Origin: Metabacillus rhizolycopersici
GTDB taxonomy: Bacteria; Bacillota; Bacilli; Bacillales; Bacillaceae
Direction of reading: 5' to 3'
NCBI RefSeq assembly: GCF_020075705.1
Contig: NZ_JAIQUM010000034.1
Coordinates: forward strand, 1 to 56,106
Length of the DNA: 56,106 nucleotides
A model generated the notes under the pieces. That model was not told the DNA's origin. It worked only from the letters and a program-made list of their open reading frames with translations, and did no database searches. This document shows, piece by piece, positions 45,923 through 53,986 of the stretch (positions within the stretch are counted from its first letter, which is position 1; each line of letters begins with the position of its first letter). Made by a program: the position numbers and the translations under genes.

Positions 45923-46768
45923 TTAATATACTAATACATTCGTATTTACGTGCTTAGTTTTGACATCCTCTACTCTGATTTGACGGTGCCATACAATGGA
46001 TAGATTTCCTTTCATGAATATGGGGATCTTCTTCACACATTTCAGAGATTGACCTTCTTGTTTTTCCATTACAATCACTTCAGTTTGCGTTGAACCCATC
46101 TCATTTTTCAGCGTGACAGCATAGCGACCGGGTGCAGGGAGTGTATAGTATGGGCTAAGTTTAAATAACATTCCGTCCCAGTCACATTTTACTTCATAAG
46201 AGTATCCGAGATAGTTAGGCAACTCCTCGACATGGCCTTTTGACAATTTTTCTCGAATGCATGATGAACTGATTTTCTGACCACACCATTCAACCTTAGA
46301 CACCTTTGTCACTTCAAGGAGACCACCCGAATCATTTTTGAGGCGATCCATATTCCCTGCTCCAAGACTGCCATACGTATAGTCGAAGCCAGCGACTGCA
46401 TGGACGACACCGAGCCCAATCAAATATTTAGTCACAAACTGTTCTGGTGAAAGCGCAGCAAAATCTTTGTCGAATTCAATTATATAAAACGTATCAACAC
46501 CCAATGTTTGGAGCATTTTCTCTTTTTCAGAAAGCGGCAATAAATAATCTACACGCTTTTTCCCATTGGATAAAATGGTTTTAGGGTGCGGGAAAAAACT
46601 CATGACAGAAAGTGAGAGATTCTTTTCCTTCGCTTTCCGTGTAGCTGTTTCAATCACCAGGCGATGTCCTTTATGAATGCCGTCAAAAAATCCAAGTGCA
46701 ATAACGCTTGTTCTTGCCCTTTTCTGCCAGTGTGCCAAATTGGTTGGGTTCAAATAAATCGTCTCCAT
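45923..46768 (-). CDS. FAD synthetase (RibF-like) without a functional riboflavin kinase domain
   Basis: 281 residues. The N-terminal adenylyltransferase domain is complete: GFFDGIHKGH (26-35) and SSSCIREKL (167-175). The C-terminal 90 residues keep a trace of the riboflavin kinase fold (LPAPGRYAV, 210-218) but lack the PTAN nucleotide motif of bifunctional RibF (usually about 310-320 residues). It therefore should make FAD from FMN only. It lies between the flavin reductase and the ring-cleavage gene, so it is a pathway-dedicated cofactor gene; the cell presumably has its own housekeeping ribF elsewhere. A TTG at 46783 is open, but AAAGGAG lies inside that extension and serves the ATG at 46768. 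Confidence 0.85.
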   Translation of the reverse strand: METIYLNPTNLAHWQKRARTSVIALGFFDGIHKGHRLVIETATRKAKEKNLSLSVMSFFPHPKTILSNGKKRVDYLLPLSEKEKMLQTLGVDTFYIIEFDKDFAALSPEQFVTKYLIGLGVVHAVAGFDYTYGSLGAGNMDRLKNDSGGLLEVTKVSKVEWCGQKISSSCIREKLSKGHVEELPNYLGYSYEVKCDWDGMLFKLSPYYTLPAPGRYAVTLKNEMGSTQTEVIVMEKQEGQSLKCVKKIPIFMKGNLSIVWHRQIRVEDVKTKHVNTNVLVY

Positions 46769-46790
46769 ACGATCTCCTTTCAAACGTAAT

Positions 46791-47270
46791 CTACAATGCT
46801 GCTGTTTTTTCTTCTGTCAATGAACGATAACGTCCACTGTAAAAAATGAGTGGCTCAGCATCTTCAAGGTGAATATCTGTCACTTTCCCAATAAATAAAG
46901 TATGGTCACCTTCAACATGCTCAGCTGATACTTCACAAGCTATTTGTGCGACAGCACCAGGTGTAACCGGTTTGCCATCAAGACGATCAAACTCGACTTC
47001 ACGGTGTTCTTTCAACTGACCAGCAAAAATCATTGAAAGTTCCTGTTGATCTGCTGCTAAAATATTAACTGTGAATATTTTACTTTGTTTAATTTTGTTA
47101 AGAATTCGTGCGTTTTCTCCGATTGAGATAACAACAAGCTTTGGATTAATTGACACAGACATGAAAGCATTTGCTGTCATACCATGCACTTCTCCTTCCA
47201 CCTCTGTCGCTATCACTGTTACACCTGTTGCAAATTTCCCCATTGCATTACGAAATTGACGATCATCCAT
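46791..47270 (-). CDS. Flavin reductase (HsaB/HpaC-like)
   Basis: A 159-residue reductase component that uses NAD(P)H to give reduced FMN/FAD to the group D oxygenase encoded immediately upstream. Typical marks: FRNAMGKFATGVTVIATEVE, VHGMTANAFMSVSINPKLVV, the motif ILAADQQELSMIFAG, and GDHTLFIGKVTDI. The upstream ATG at 47294 precedes AGGAGG, so the ATG at 47270 (MDDRQF) is the start. It is the only reductase in the island and would have to serve both oxygenase copies. 22 bases separate it from the FAD synthetase gene. Confidence 0.92.
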   Translation of the reverse strand: MDDRQFRNAMGKFATGVTVIATEVEGEVHGMTANAFMSVSINPKLVVISIGENARILNKIKQSKIFTVNILAADQQELSMIFAGQLKEHREVEFDRLDGKPVTPGAVAQIACEVSAEHVEGDHTLFIGKVTDIHLEDAEPLIFYSGRYRSLTEEKTAAL

Positions 47271-47390
47271 TTTAAAATTCCTCCTATTTTTCATGTATTG
47301 GAATAAAATTTTCTATTTATCAATGACTTAGACAAAATCCTTCTAAATCTAACTATTAAACTAGTTATAAAGTATGGATACTTCCTTCTT

Positions 47391-48572
47391 TTATCCTCTA
47401 ACTCCACTCTCGAAATCAAATACTTCTTTTCCATAGGCAGCTACTGAATCCTCATATAGCGATGTCTTATGTGTAGCTACTGATAAAATATCTCTAATAA
47501 ATAATTCCATTGTTCCGCCTTTATAAAGTGCTGCTCCTCCAAGCGTTAAAAGTGCTCTTACAGCGATGTCTGTACAGATCTTGATTATTTTTGTTCTAAT
47601 CGCAAAGAATTCTGCTCGGCCTGTTTTCTTCCCATCTTTTTCATAGTTCTCTAATAAACGAATATATTTATCCATCAATGCTTCTGCCGCATGAAATTCT
47701 GTTGTCATTTCTGCTAATACCCTTTGACTACGAGGTGATTCACTTTCACGTACTCCATCCATTAAGCGCACACGTTTTTCAGTAAGTGTTTTAAACTCTG
47801 AAAGGATCCGCTCTGCACCACCTAATGCCATGTTTGGAAATCCTAGATAAAATGCAGGGAAAAATGGAACATGGTATAGTGGATAGTCTTTATCATAATC
47901 CTCCTCTGGTGGTCTACCTGTACGATCTGCTGCATTTAGGCGTAAAATACGTTCCATCGGGACATACACGTTATCCGCAATTACTTGGTTACTTCCAGAA
48001 CCTCTTAATCCAAAGGTATCCCAATTTTCTACGATTTGAATGTCGGATGCCTTTAAGATTGGCAAACAAACTTCTGGCTTTTCCTGATCATCAAACTGAA
48101 TCGCAACACCAAGACCAAGCCAATCGCTATATAAACAACCACTGGCAAAATTCCACGTCCCACTTATGCGATACCCGTCACCATCCTTTTCCGCCTTTCC
48201 AACTGCTGCAAATACATCACAGATTAATCCACCTTGATTGACGATTTCGTCTCTCCCCTTCGGAGGAAGATAGGACGGCAACACATTATGTAGCGGATAA
48301 AGATACGTTAACCACGCTGCTGAAATATTGTAATTGGCAACTGTACGAACCATCTTCGCAAACGTGTGCAAATCGATTTGTGGTCCACCATATTTCTTAG
48401 GAAGCATTAACCTGGATATTTGCGTTTCTTTGATCAAGTTAATGACATTTTCAGAAATCGTCGCATTCCTTTCTGCTTCCTTCGCTTCTGCTTCCGCTAA
48501 TTTCCCAATCTTTTCTGCTCCAGCTAAAATCTGCTCAGCCGTTACTTCTTCCTTTACTGCAATGTTCCCCAT
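47391..48572 (-). CDS. Flavin-dependent aromatic monooxygenase, oxygenase subunit (HsaA-like), copy B
   Basis: 393 residues, near-identical to copy A (about 12-15 substitutions by eye, such as ERNA for EMNA, DWLGLG for DWIGVG, MERI for MDRI, and the end VFDFESGVRG). Same acyl-CoA-dehydrogenase-like architecture and expected phenol to catechol reaction. The next gene is its flavin reductase, so this copy is the one with a complete two-component system. It leads operon B, and its promoter region is duplicated with the gene. AAAGGGGTG precedes the ATG. Confidence 0.88.
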   Translation of the reverse strand: MGNIAVKEEVTAEQILAGAEKIGKLAEAEAKEAERNATISENVINLIKETQISRLMLPKKYGGPQIDLHTFAKMVRTVANYNISAAWLTYLYPLHNVLPSYLPPKGRDEIVNQGGLICDVFAAVGKAEKDGDGYRISGTWNFASGCLYSDWLGLGVAIQFDDQEKPEVCLPILKASDIQIVENWDTFGLRGSGSNQVIADNVYVPMERILRLNAADRTGRPPEEDYDKDYPLYHVPFFPAFYLGFPNMALGGAERILSEFKTLTEKRVRLMDGVRESESPRSQRVLAEMTTEFHAAEALMDKYIRLLENYEKDGKKTGRAEFFAIRTKIIKICTDIAVRALLTLGGAALYKGGTMELFIRDILSVATHKTSLYEDSVAAYGKEVFDFESGVRG

Positions 48573-48651
48573 ATTTACACCCCTTTGTTTACTTATGGTT
48601 TATTTGATTTTGCATAAATACGTTGATATTGATGGTCTTTGATTCAACAAT

Positions 48652-48665
48652 TGACATCGCTTACA
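48652..48665 (-). promoter_or_regulatory. cre site (CcpA) before operon B
   Basis: Minus-strand TGTAAGCGATGTCA matches TGWAANCGNTNWCA throughout. Its one difference from the operon A site is at a position the consensus leaves open. Confidence 0.7.
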
Positions 48666-48735
48666 TTGTTTCCTTCAAGCTTTTTTTCTTATCAATTACT
48701 ACCTATAGTGTATTAAATTCGCAATTTTCATAATA

Positions 48736-48784
48736 GAACAAAAATTGTCCATGTTTTTTCTCTTATTGACTATTTTTTGTCCAT
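48736..48784. promoter_or_regulatory. Inverted-repeat operator candidate, operon B
   Basis: GAACAAAAATTGTCC (48736-48750) faces GACTATTTTTTGTCC (48768-48782), matching in position and largely in sequence the pair before operon A. Flanking sequence has diverged more than the boxes. Confidence 0.5.
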
Positions 48785-49011
48785 CTAACAAATATCAAGA
48801 CTAATTACTCCTATAAGGTAAACTTCCTTCAGTCGTTTGTAGGACGTACATACATATTTCCGGGTAGTTTATCCCGCACTTTTCTTATTCAACAAAACTT
48901 TGAAGTGAGGTTTGCCTAATTTACGATTAAAAAAACTTGGCTTATCTTACATTCCTTATGGCGAAAGTCTTAGTTTTCCTTATGCTAATTTTAAATTCTA
49001 ATAGAATAAAA

Positions 49012-49053
49012 ATAGAAAAGGCCAACCAGTTAGAAACTGGACGGCCTTTTCTA
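49012..49053 (-). terminator. Terminator of the regulator gene
   Basis: AGAAAAGGCC and CCAGTT pair with AACTGG and GGCCTTTTCT around a short loop; it overlaps the last codons of the regulator gene region. Confidence 0.75.
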
Positions 49054-50931
49054 TTCGATATCTAATTCACCTAAAACGATTAAGGATTTTAAAATCAGTA
49101 ATAATTGATGTGTTTCATTTGGATCTCGAAGATCCTTTTCTAGTAAACTTTCTATCTTATTAATCCTATGCCTTAAACCACTCATTGATAGAGAAAGATC
49201 ACTCATAGTTTGCTCAAGCTTCCCACCATTTAGCAAGAAATTGTATAACGTTTTAAGGAGTTCTTTCGTTTTGGGGTCTGTCATTTTATATAGAGGTCCA
49301 AGTTCTTGTTCCGCTGTCATTTTAATGCCACTTATATTTTTTGAGTTAATTAGTACCCCTACAATCCCTAATGTTTTAAATGGAACAATTTTTTTCCTTC
49401 CTGTTAATCGTAGGGCAATCATTGCTTCCTCATAGTATTTTGCAGCATGTTTTATCCCGTCGCCTACATTACTAATTCCAAATTTAAAATCACCTTGAGG
49501 ATATTTCACTATCATAAAATCATGGAAATTTTCCATCACATCATATATAGTAGGCTTCTTGAGAGTTTCATTCGTTATAAATAGAATCATCTTTCCATCA
49601 CGTTGACATACTAGGATATTATGTTTTTTTTCACTAAAGTAGCGAAAGGTAGTGTCGAAGATTTTTTCCTGCAAAAGAAATTCTTCCTCAATAGACGTTT
49701 GCGATTTTTTATAATCCATCACCGTTATATAATAAGGCTGTCCAAGATCTAGACCCGTATACTTTCCCCTTTTGATTAATTCACTTGCAGTGAATTGTCC
49801 GTCTAATATTTGTTCTAGAAAATTCCCCTTCATCCTCTCAAAAGATTCAAATTTAGTCTTTTCATTTAATAGAATAAGAGAAGCCGCATTTGCAAAGCGA
49901 TCTAGAAACAAATAATCTTCCTCATATTTGTCATTTTTTCTTTCCTCATAAATAAAGCTACAATACCCCAAAACCTCCTTTTGAACAAGAATTGGCGTAA
50001 CAAGACGTTCCTGATTGAGGGTTTTAATTGTTTTTTTTCTAAACGGTAATAGACTTTTTTCCTTTCTTTTTATCGTATTTTTATGTGCATTTTCTTGAAT
50101 ATATTGTTCCATATCATCTTTCAGTTCTAGATATTTTACTTCAGATAAACCTGAATAAGTAATCGTTTGATGATCTATATCTTCAATGATGATTGGTAAT
50201 TGAACGATGTCATATACCATATTGGCAATCGTTTGCAAATTACTTCCATTGGTTATCTCTTCCGTTATTTTTTTTTGAAAATCTGCCAAACGTGTAACGA
50301 AGTTTTTTTGTTCAAGCATTTGTTCGTACGTATACTCTAGTTCCTTTACGATAGGTGTTTCATTGTAAAAAGGAAGTTCATCTTGCATTTCACTTTCCCA
50401 TTCTTTTTGTGTCCTTAAGATCCAACTGCATTCTGAATCTCCCTTTCCGACACACGTTACTTCTTTAGCAAGAAGTGGCTCGCCACCTACCGTTGACATA
50501 AATCCACTTGAATAACCGATAAGTGTATGACAGACTGGAGATGTAGATTTACCTAATTGTTTTATATGTTCCTCTGCCTCATAAGAATCAATCCAAGTCC
50601 CCGTTGAAAAATAGGATAGGATGTTATGATTTTCATCCAATTCAACGTTGCATTCATGCCTTATCCCTCTGATATGACCATTATTAATATGAAGAATTGG
50701 TCCATATTTGATCATATATTCTAACGATAAACCCTTTTTCAAAGCTTCTTTAGCATCATTAACGCCCGTTTCCCACCCGAAATGGAAAAGAAAACCTTTT
50801 AGTCTATCTATCCCTATATTCCTAACCAACTCTTTCCTGAGAATCCCAAAAGCCGATGAGGGGAATACAATTTTACGATCATTTACTACTAAATTCTGGC
50901 TAATACTCTCATCATAGAAATTGATTTTCAT
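49051..50931 (-). CDS. Aromatic-responsive activator: XylR_N-V4R sensor with PucR/CdaR-type output
   Basis: 626 residues. The first 180 form a DmpR/XylR-type sensor: XylR_N (about 10-110, GFLFHFGWETGVNDAKEAL) and V4R (about 118-180, PVCHTLIGYSSGF and KEVTCVGKGDSECSWIL) with likely zinc Cys134, Cys160 and Cys168. Then a GAF-like domain (about 225-355), a CdaR-type GGDEF-like region (about 370-510) and a C-terminal PucR HTH_30 (about 560-620, LEQTMSDLSLSMSGLRHRIN). DmpR/XylR use a sigma-54 AAA+ module instead; none is present. It should bind an aromatic effector and activate operons A and B. An in-frame GTG at 50940 is possible, but AGGGTG spacing favours ATG 50931. A cre-like site lies upstream. 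Confidence 0.85.
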   Translation of the reverse strand: MKINFYDESISQNLVVNDRKIVFPSSAFGILRKELVRNIGIDRLKGFLFHFGWETGVNDAKEALKKGLSLEYMIKYGPILHINNGHIRGIRHECNVELDENHNILSYFSTGTWIDSYEAEEHIKQLGKSTSPVCHTLIGYSSGFMSTVGGEPLLAKEVTCVGKGDSECSWILRTQKEWESEMQDELPFYNETPIVKELEYTYEQMLEQKNFVTRLADFQKKITEEITNGSNLQTIANMVYDIVQLPIIIEDIDHQTITYSGLSEVKYLELKDDMEQYIQENAHKNTIKRKEKSLLPFRKKTIKTLNQERLVTPILVQKEVLGYCSFIYEERKNDKYEEDYLFLDRFANAASLILLNEKTKFESFERMKGNFLEQILDGQFTASELIKRGKYTGLDLGQPYYITVMDYKKSQTSIEEEFLLQEKIFDTTFRYFSEKKHNILVCQRDGKMILFITNETLKKPTIYDVMENFHDFMIVKYPQGDFKFGISNVGDGIKHAAKYYEEAMIALRLTGRKKIVPFKTLGIVGVLINSKNISGIKMTAEQELGPLYKMTDPKTKELLKTLYNFLLNGGKLEQTMSDLSLSMSGLRHRINKIESLLEKDLRDPNETHQLLLILKSLIVLGELDIE

Positions 50932-51021
50932 TCTAAACACACCCTATTTTTGTAAGTTATGATTATTTCGAAACAAGAGTTAATTAAGTATCCTTCAGCT
51001 TAGTGCTATTACACCTCAAAA

Positions 51022-51036
51022 ATGTAAACGCAACCA
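51022..51036 (+). promoter_or_regulatory. cre-like site before the activator gene
   Basis: ATGTAAACGCAACCA fits WTGNAANCGNWNNCW, about 90 bases before the activator ATG, and is nearly the same as the site at 42705-42719 (opposite strand). Confidence 0.5.
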
Positions 51037-51125
51037 AATATAGATTTAATTGTACTACTTGCTAGACGCTTCTATCAACTTTAGTTAAAGAATAGAAATT
51101 TTGTCATTGAGGATTAGATAAAGAT

Positions 51126-51174
51126 AAAACAAGGTTAGATTAAAAATTCCTGAATTTTTAATCTAACCTTGTTT
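51126..51174 (-). terminator. Terminator of the pxp operon
   Basis: Perfect stem AACAAGGTTAGATTAAAAATTC with its complement around a short loop, ending 5 bases before the pxpA stop region. Confidence 0.8.
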
Positions 51175-51178
51175 CAAC

Positions 51179-51934
51179 TCACAACGACCTAACTTCTACT
51201 CCATTCTCACGAAGAACATTGTGTATTTTCCGAGCAAATTCTACTGAATGATCTCCATCGCCATGGATGCAAATTGTATCTGCTTTTATCGGTACTTCAA
51301 TTCCCGTTGTTGAGAAAACCGTTTGTTCTTTTACCATTCTTAACACTTGTGCGACTGCATCGCCTTCATTTTTGATGAGTGCATTTTCGCGAATTCGTGG
51401 TGTTAACGTCCCATCTTCCTGATACGTCCGATCTGCGAATACCTCATTCGCTGTTTTTAGTCCGAGCTTTTTTCCTGCTTTAATTAATTCACTCCCTGAA
51501 AGCCCATATAAAATAAGTTCTGGATTTATTTTATAGACGGCTTCGGCAATTGCTTCAGCAAGCTTCGCATTAACTGCAGCCATATTATATAAAGCACCAT
51601 GAGGTTTAACGTGATTCAACACCGCTCCTTCTGCTAATACAAAACCATGCAGTGCACCAATTTGGTAAACAACGATATCATAAACCTCTTGTGGAGTGAT
51701 TGACATGTTCCTTCTGCCAAATCCACTTAAATCATCTAAGCCAGGGTGAGCCCCAATGCTAACGGACTGATCTAACGCTATGCGGACTGATTTCCTCATC
51801 GTCGCTGGATCTCCGGCATGAAAACCGCACGCAATATTAGCAGAAGTAATCGAAGAGATAATGTGATCATCAGCACCGATTGTATATCTCCCAAAGCTCT
51901 CCCCCATATCACAGTTCAAATCAATTTGCACCAT
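51179..51934 (-). CDS. pxpA: 5-oxoprolinase subunit A (LamB/YcsF family)
   Basis: 251 residues opening with [16 protein letters not shown], the family hallmark, then [38 protein letters not shown] and [13 protein letters not shown]. With PxpB and PxpC it hydrolyses 5-oxoproline (pyroglutamate) to glutamate using ATP; cytoplasmic. AGGAGG before the ATG lies in the end of pxpC, with which it overlaps by 14 bases. Last gene of the operon. Confidence 0.95.
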   Translation of the reverse strand: MVQIDLNCDMGESFGRYTIGADDHIISSITSANIACGFHAGDPATMRKSVRIALDQSVSIGAHPGLDDLSGFGRRNMSITPQEVYDIVVYQIGALHGFVLAEGAVLNHVKPHGALYNMAAVNAKLAEAIAEAVYKINPELILYGLSGSELIKAGKKLGLKTANEVFADRTYQEDGTLTPRIRENALIKNEGDAVAQVLRMVKEQTVFSTTGIEVPIKADTICIHGDGDHSVEFARKIHNVLRENGVEVRSL

Positions 51935-52949
51935 TTTTCATCCTCCTAATCGCTAATGATATTCCACTTCTTAACTCAGAAAATGCATGCTCTCTCTCAA
52001 TCAACAGTCTCTGTGCTTCATTAATGGTGATTTCTTTAAAGGTCAGTTTTTCTCCTGGCATCACTTGAGCTAATACAGGAAAATCAATGCTTGCTACACA
52101 GCCAATTTTCGGGTAGCCACCAATCGTTTGTCGATCTGCCATTAAGATAATCGGTTGTCCATCATTCGGAACTTGGATCGTTCCCATTGTTACAGCTTCT
52201 GACAAGAGTTCCACTTGTGACGTTAATTCCAATGCTGTTCCAGACAGTCGGTAGCCCATGCGATCAGATTTAGATGTAACTTGATAGTGTTCAGTTACAA
52301 ACTTTTGCTTTGATTTCACTGAAAATTGATCAAACTGTGGTCCTTTTATAAAGTGAATTTCTGGATTTTTATCATACATTGGCTTTATTTTAGAACTCAC
52401 TGTCCAATGAACGGTATGAAAAGGATTTGAACTAATTTTCCTGCCAAGGTAATCCATTAAACAGGTTGTTTTTTTGCTTTTGTGTGGGTTCTGATTAAGA
52501 ACATCTCCCTCTTGTAATGCACGACCTTGATACCCACCGAATCCACCTCTTACATATGTACTGCGACTTCCCATTATCATTGAAACATCAATTCCACCTG
52601 CGATAGCCAAATAGGCACGACACCCTTTTTGAGGACGTCCAAAATGAAGAATACTTCCTTCTTTCACGAAAATTGGTTTCCATAATGGGATAGGCACCCT
52701 GTCAATTTTAGCGGACAAATCAGCACCGCAAATTGATATGACTATATCTTTTTGAATCAACAATGTTGGTCCCATCAGTGTCAGTTCAAGAACTGCATCT
52801 TCTTCCTTATTACCGATGAGGACGTTAGCAATTCTAGCAGCGATTTCATCCATTACACCACCAACAACAACTCCATATTGCTGAAAACCGATTCTACCCA
52901 AATCCTGCACGGATGTCGATAATCCTGGGTCAATAACTTTTAACGTCAT
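51921..52949 (-). CDS. pxpC: 5-oxoprolinase subunit C (KipA / biotin-dependent carboxyltransferase family)
   Basis: 342 residues: [23 protein letters not shown] at the N-terminus (read in two halves), [15 protein letters not shown], and [15 protein letters not shown] in the middle, all typical of KipA/PxpC. It starts at the stop of pxpB (TAATG overlap, 1 base). It forms the catalytic complex with PxpB. KipA in B. subtilis is also linked to relief of KinA inhibition by KipI. Confidence 0.94.
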   Translation of the reverse strand: MTLKVIDPGLSTSVQDLGRIGFQQYGVVVGGVMDEIAARIANVLIGNKEEDAVLELTLMGPTLLIQKDIVISICGADLSAKIDRVPIPLWKPIFVKEGSILHFGRPQKGCRAYLAIAGGIDVSMIMGSRSTYVRGGFGGYQGRALQEGDVLNQNPHKSKKTTCLMDYLGRKISSNPFHTVHWTVSSKIKPMYDKNPEIHFIKGPQFDQFSVKSKQKFVTEHYQVTSKSDRMGYRLSGTALELTSQVELLSEAVTMGTIQVPNDGQPIILMADRQTIGGYPKIGCVASIDFPVLAQVMPGEKLTFKEITINEAQRLLIEREHAFSELRSGISLAIRRMKNGAN

Positions 52950-53659
52950 TACTCAAAAACCTCCATACTCGTGAATCTTTGTGGTGTAATTGGTTGAAAG
53001 CGAACAACATCTCCCGCTTTTAATAGACTAGGTTGTTTCGAATTTTTCTGAAAAAGCTGGAGTGGTGTTCTGCCAATAATTTGCCAGCCTCCTGGACTTT
53101 CAATTGGGTAAACACCTGTTTGTTCTCCTCCAATGCCTACACTCCCAGCTGGAATCTTCAATCGCGGTGTCGCTTTTCGAGGTGTGACAATTTCTTTTGC
53201 CATCCCACCCAAATAAGGAAAGCCTGGAGCAAACCCGATCATATAAACGATATATTCTTGATTTGAGTGGATATGTATGACTTGCTGTTCTGATAATTGA
53301 TGGTAGTTTGCTACTGCTTGTAAGTCCAGACCATACTCACCACCATAGCACACTGGGATTGTCACAGTTTTTGACTTTTGACTATTGGATAATGGGAGAG
53401 TGAATAGTTTAGATTTTACTATTTTAACGATTTGTTCGTATGGAGTCTGATTGGGTGTCGGTAACTCAACTTTAGTTGGGTCATAAAAGATAGTAACAGC
53501 TGTAAAGCTTGGAATTACCTCAAGCATACCTGGAAATGGGTCTGTTTCTAAGTGTTTGGTGAAAATAGTTATTTTCTGATGGAGATCTTTCTGTATTTCG
53601 TTCCCAAAATTAATCGTGATTGCCCGATCGCCCTGTGGATAAAAGGTAATATGGTCCAC
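52949..53659 (-). CDS. pxpB: 5-oxoprolinase subunit B (KipI family)
   Basis: 236 residues: PQGDRAITINFGNEI, PSFTAVTIFYDP, VIPVCYGGEYG-type block (TIPVCYGGEYGLDL), MIGFAPGFPYLGGM and AGSVGIGGEQTGVYPIESPG. The frame is open upstream to an ATG at 53713, but GGAGGGGAG lies just before a GTG at 53659, where family similarity begins, so that GTG is the start. First gene of the operon. Confidence 0.94.
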   Translation of the reverse strand: MDHITFYPQGDRAITINFGNEIQKDLHQKITIFTKHLETDPFPGMLEVIPSFTAVTIFYDPTKVELPTPNQTPYEQIVKIVKSKLFTLPLSNSQKSKTVTIPVCYGGEYGLDLQAVANYHQLSEQQVIHIHSNQEYIVYMIGFAPGFPYLGGMAKEIVTPRKATPRLKIPAGSVGIGGEQTGVYPIESPGGWQIIGRTPLQLFQKNSKQPSLLKAGDVVRFQPITPQRFTSMEVFE

Positions 53660-53986
53660 TTTCTCCCCTCCTAGTTGTAAACTCGATTTTATGTATTTTG
53701 TAGACTTATACACTGCTTTTATTTTACCATTAAACTTAGAATCGCTCCTATCATCAAGCTATCCTCGATTGGATGGAGGGAATTCCACTATTGATTGCTT
53801 TTTTTCCACCATTCATCACAATTTTTCCGCCATTCTTTTGGAATTCTGTTGCTTTGAAATAAAGTTTGATCAAAGTTACCTGACAAACCAATATTTTACG
53901 ATAAATACAAAGAATCCATTTTGAAAAAAGATTGATCAAAATGGATTCATATCCAGCAGAGTTAAGTATCGGTTTTATAAAAAAGT
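53660..53986. other. Divergent promoter region with a perfect inverted repeat
   Basis: GAATCCATTTTGA (53912-53924) and TCAAAATGGATTC (53936-53948) are perfect inverted copies, 11 bases apart. TTTGATCAAA-like sequence recurs at about 53867, 53934 and 53986. No gene is seen; the minus-strand frame at 53754-53939 lacks a ribosome binding site. Confidence 0.5.

Larger units (their letters stand above)
48573..49011. promoter_or_regulatory. Promoter region of operon B
   Basis: The first 210 bases upstream of copy B match those of copy A. They hold the cre site and operator boxes. From about 48790 to the regulator terminator at 49012 no gene or known motif is seen. Confidence 0.6.

Noticed and set aside
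48740..48760. TGG...TTG spacing before operon B resembling a sigma-54 promoter, suggested by the XylR_N/V4R regulator
   Set aside because: The -24/-12 spacing is one base off, the GC doublet is missing, and the regulator has no sigma-54 interaction module.
53754..53939. 61-codon minus-strand ORF upstream of pxpB
   Set aside because: No ribosome binding site, overlaps the inverted repeat, and no recognisable protein pattern.
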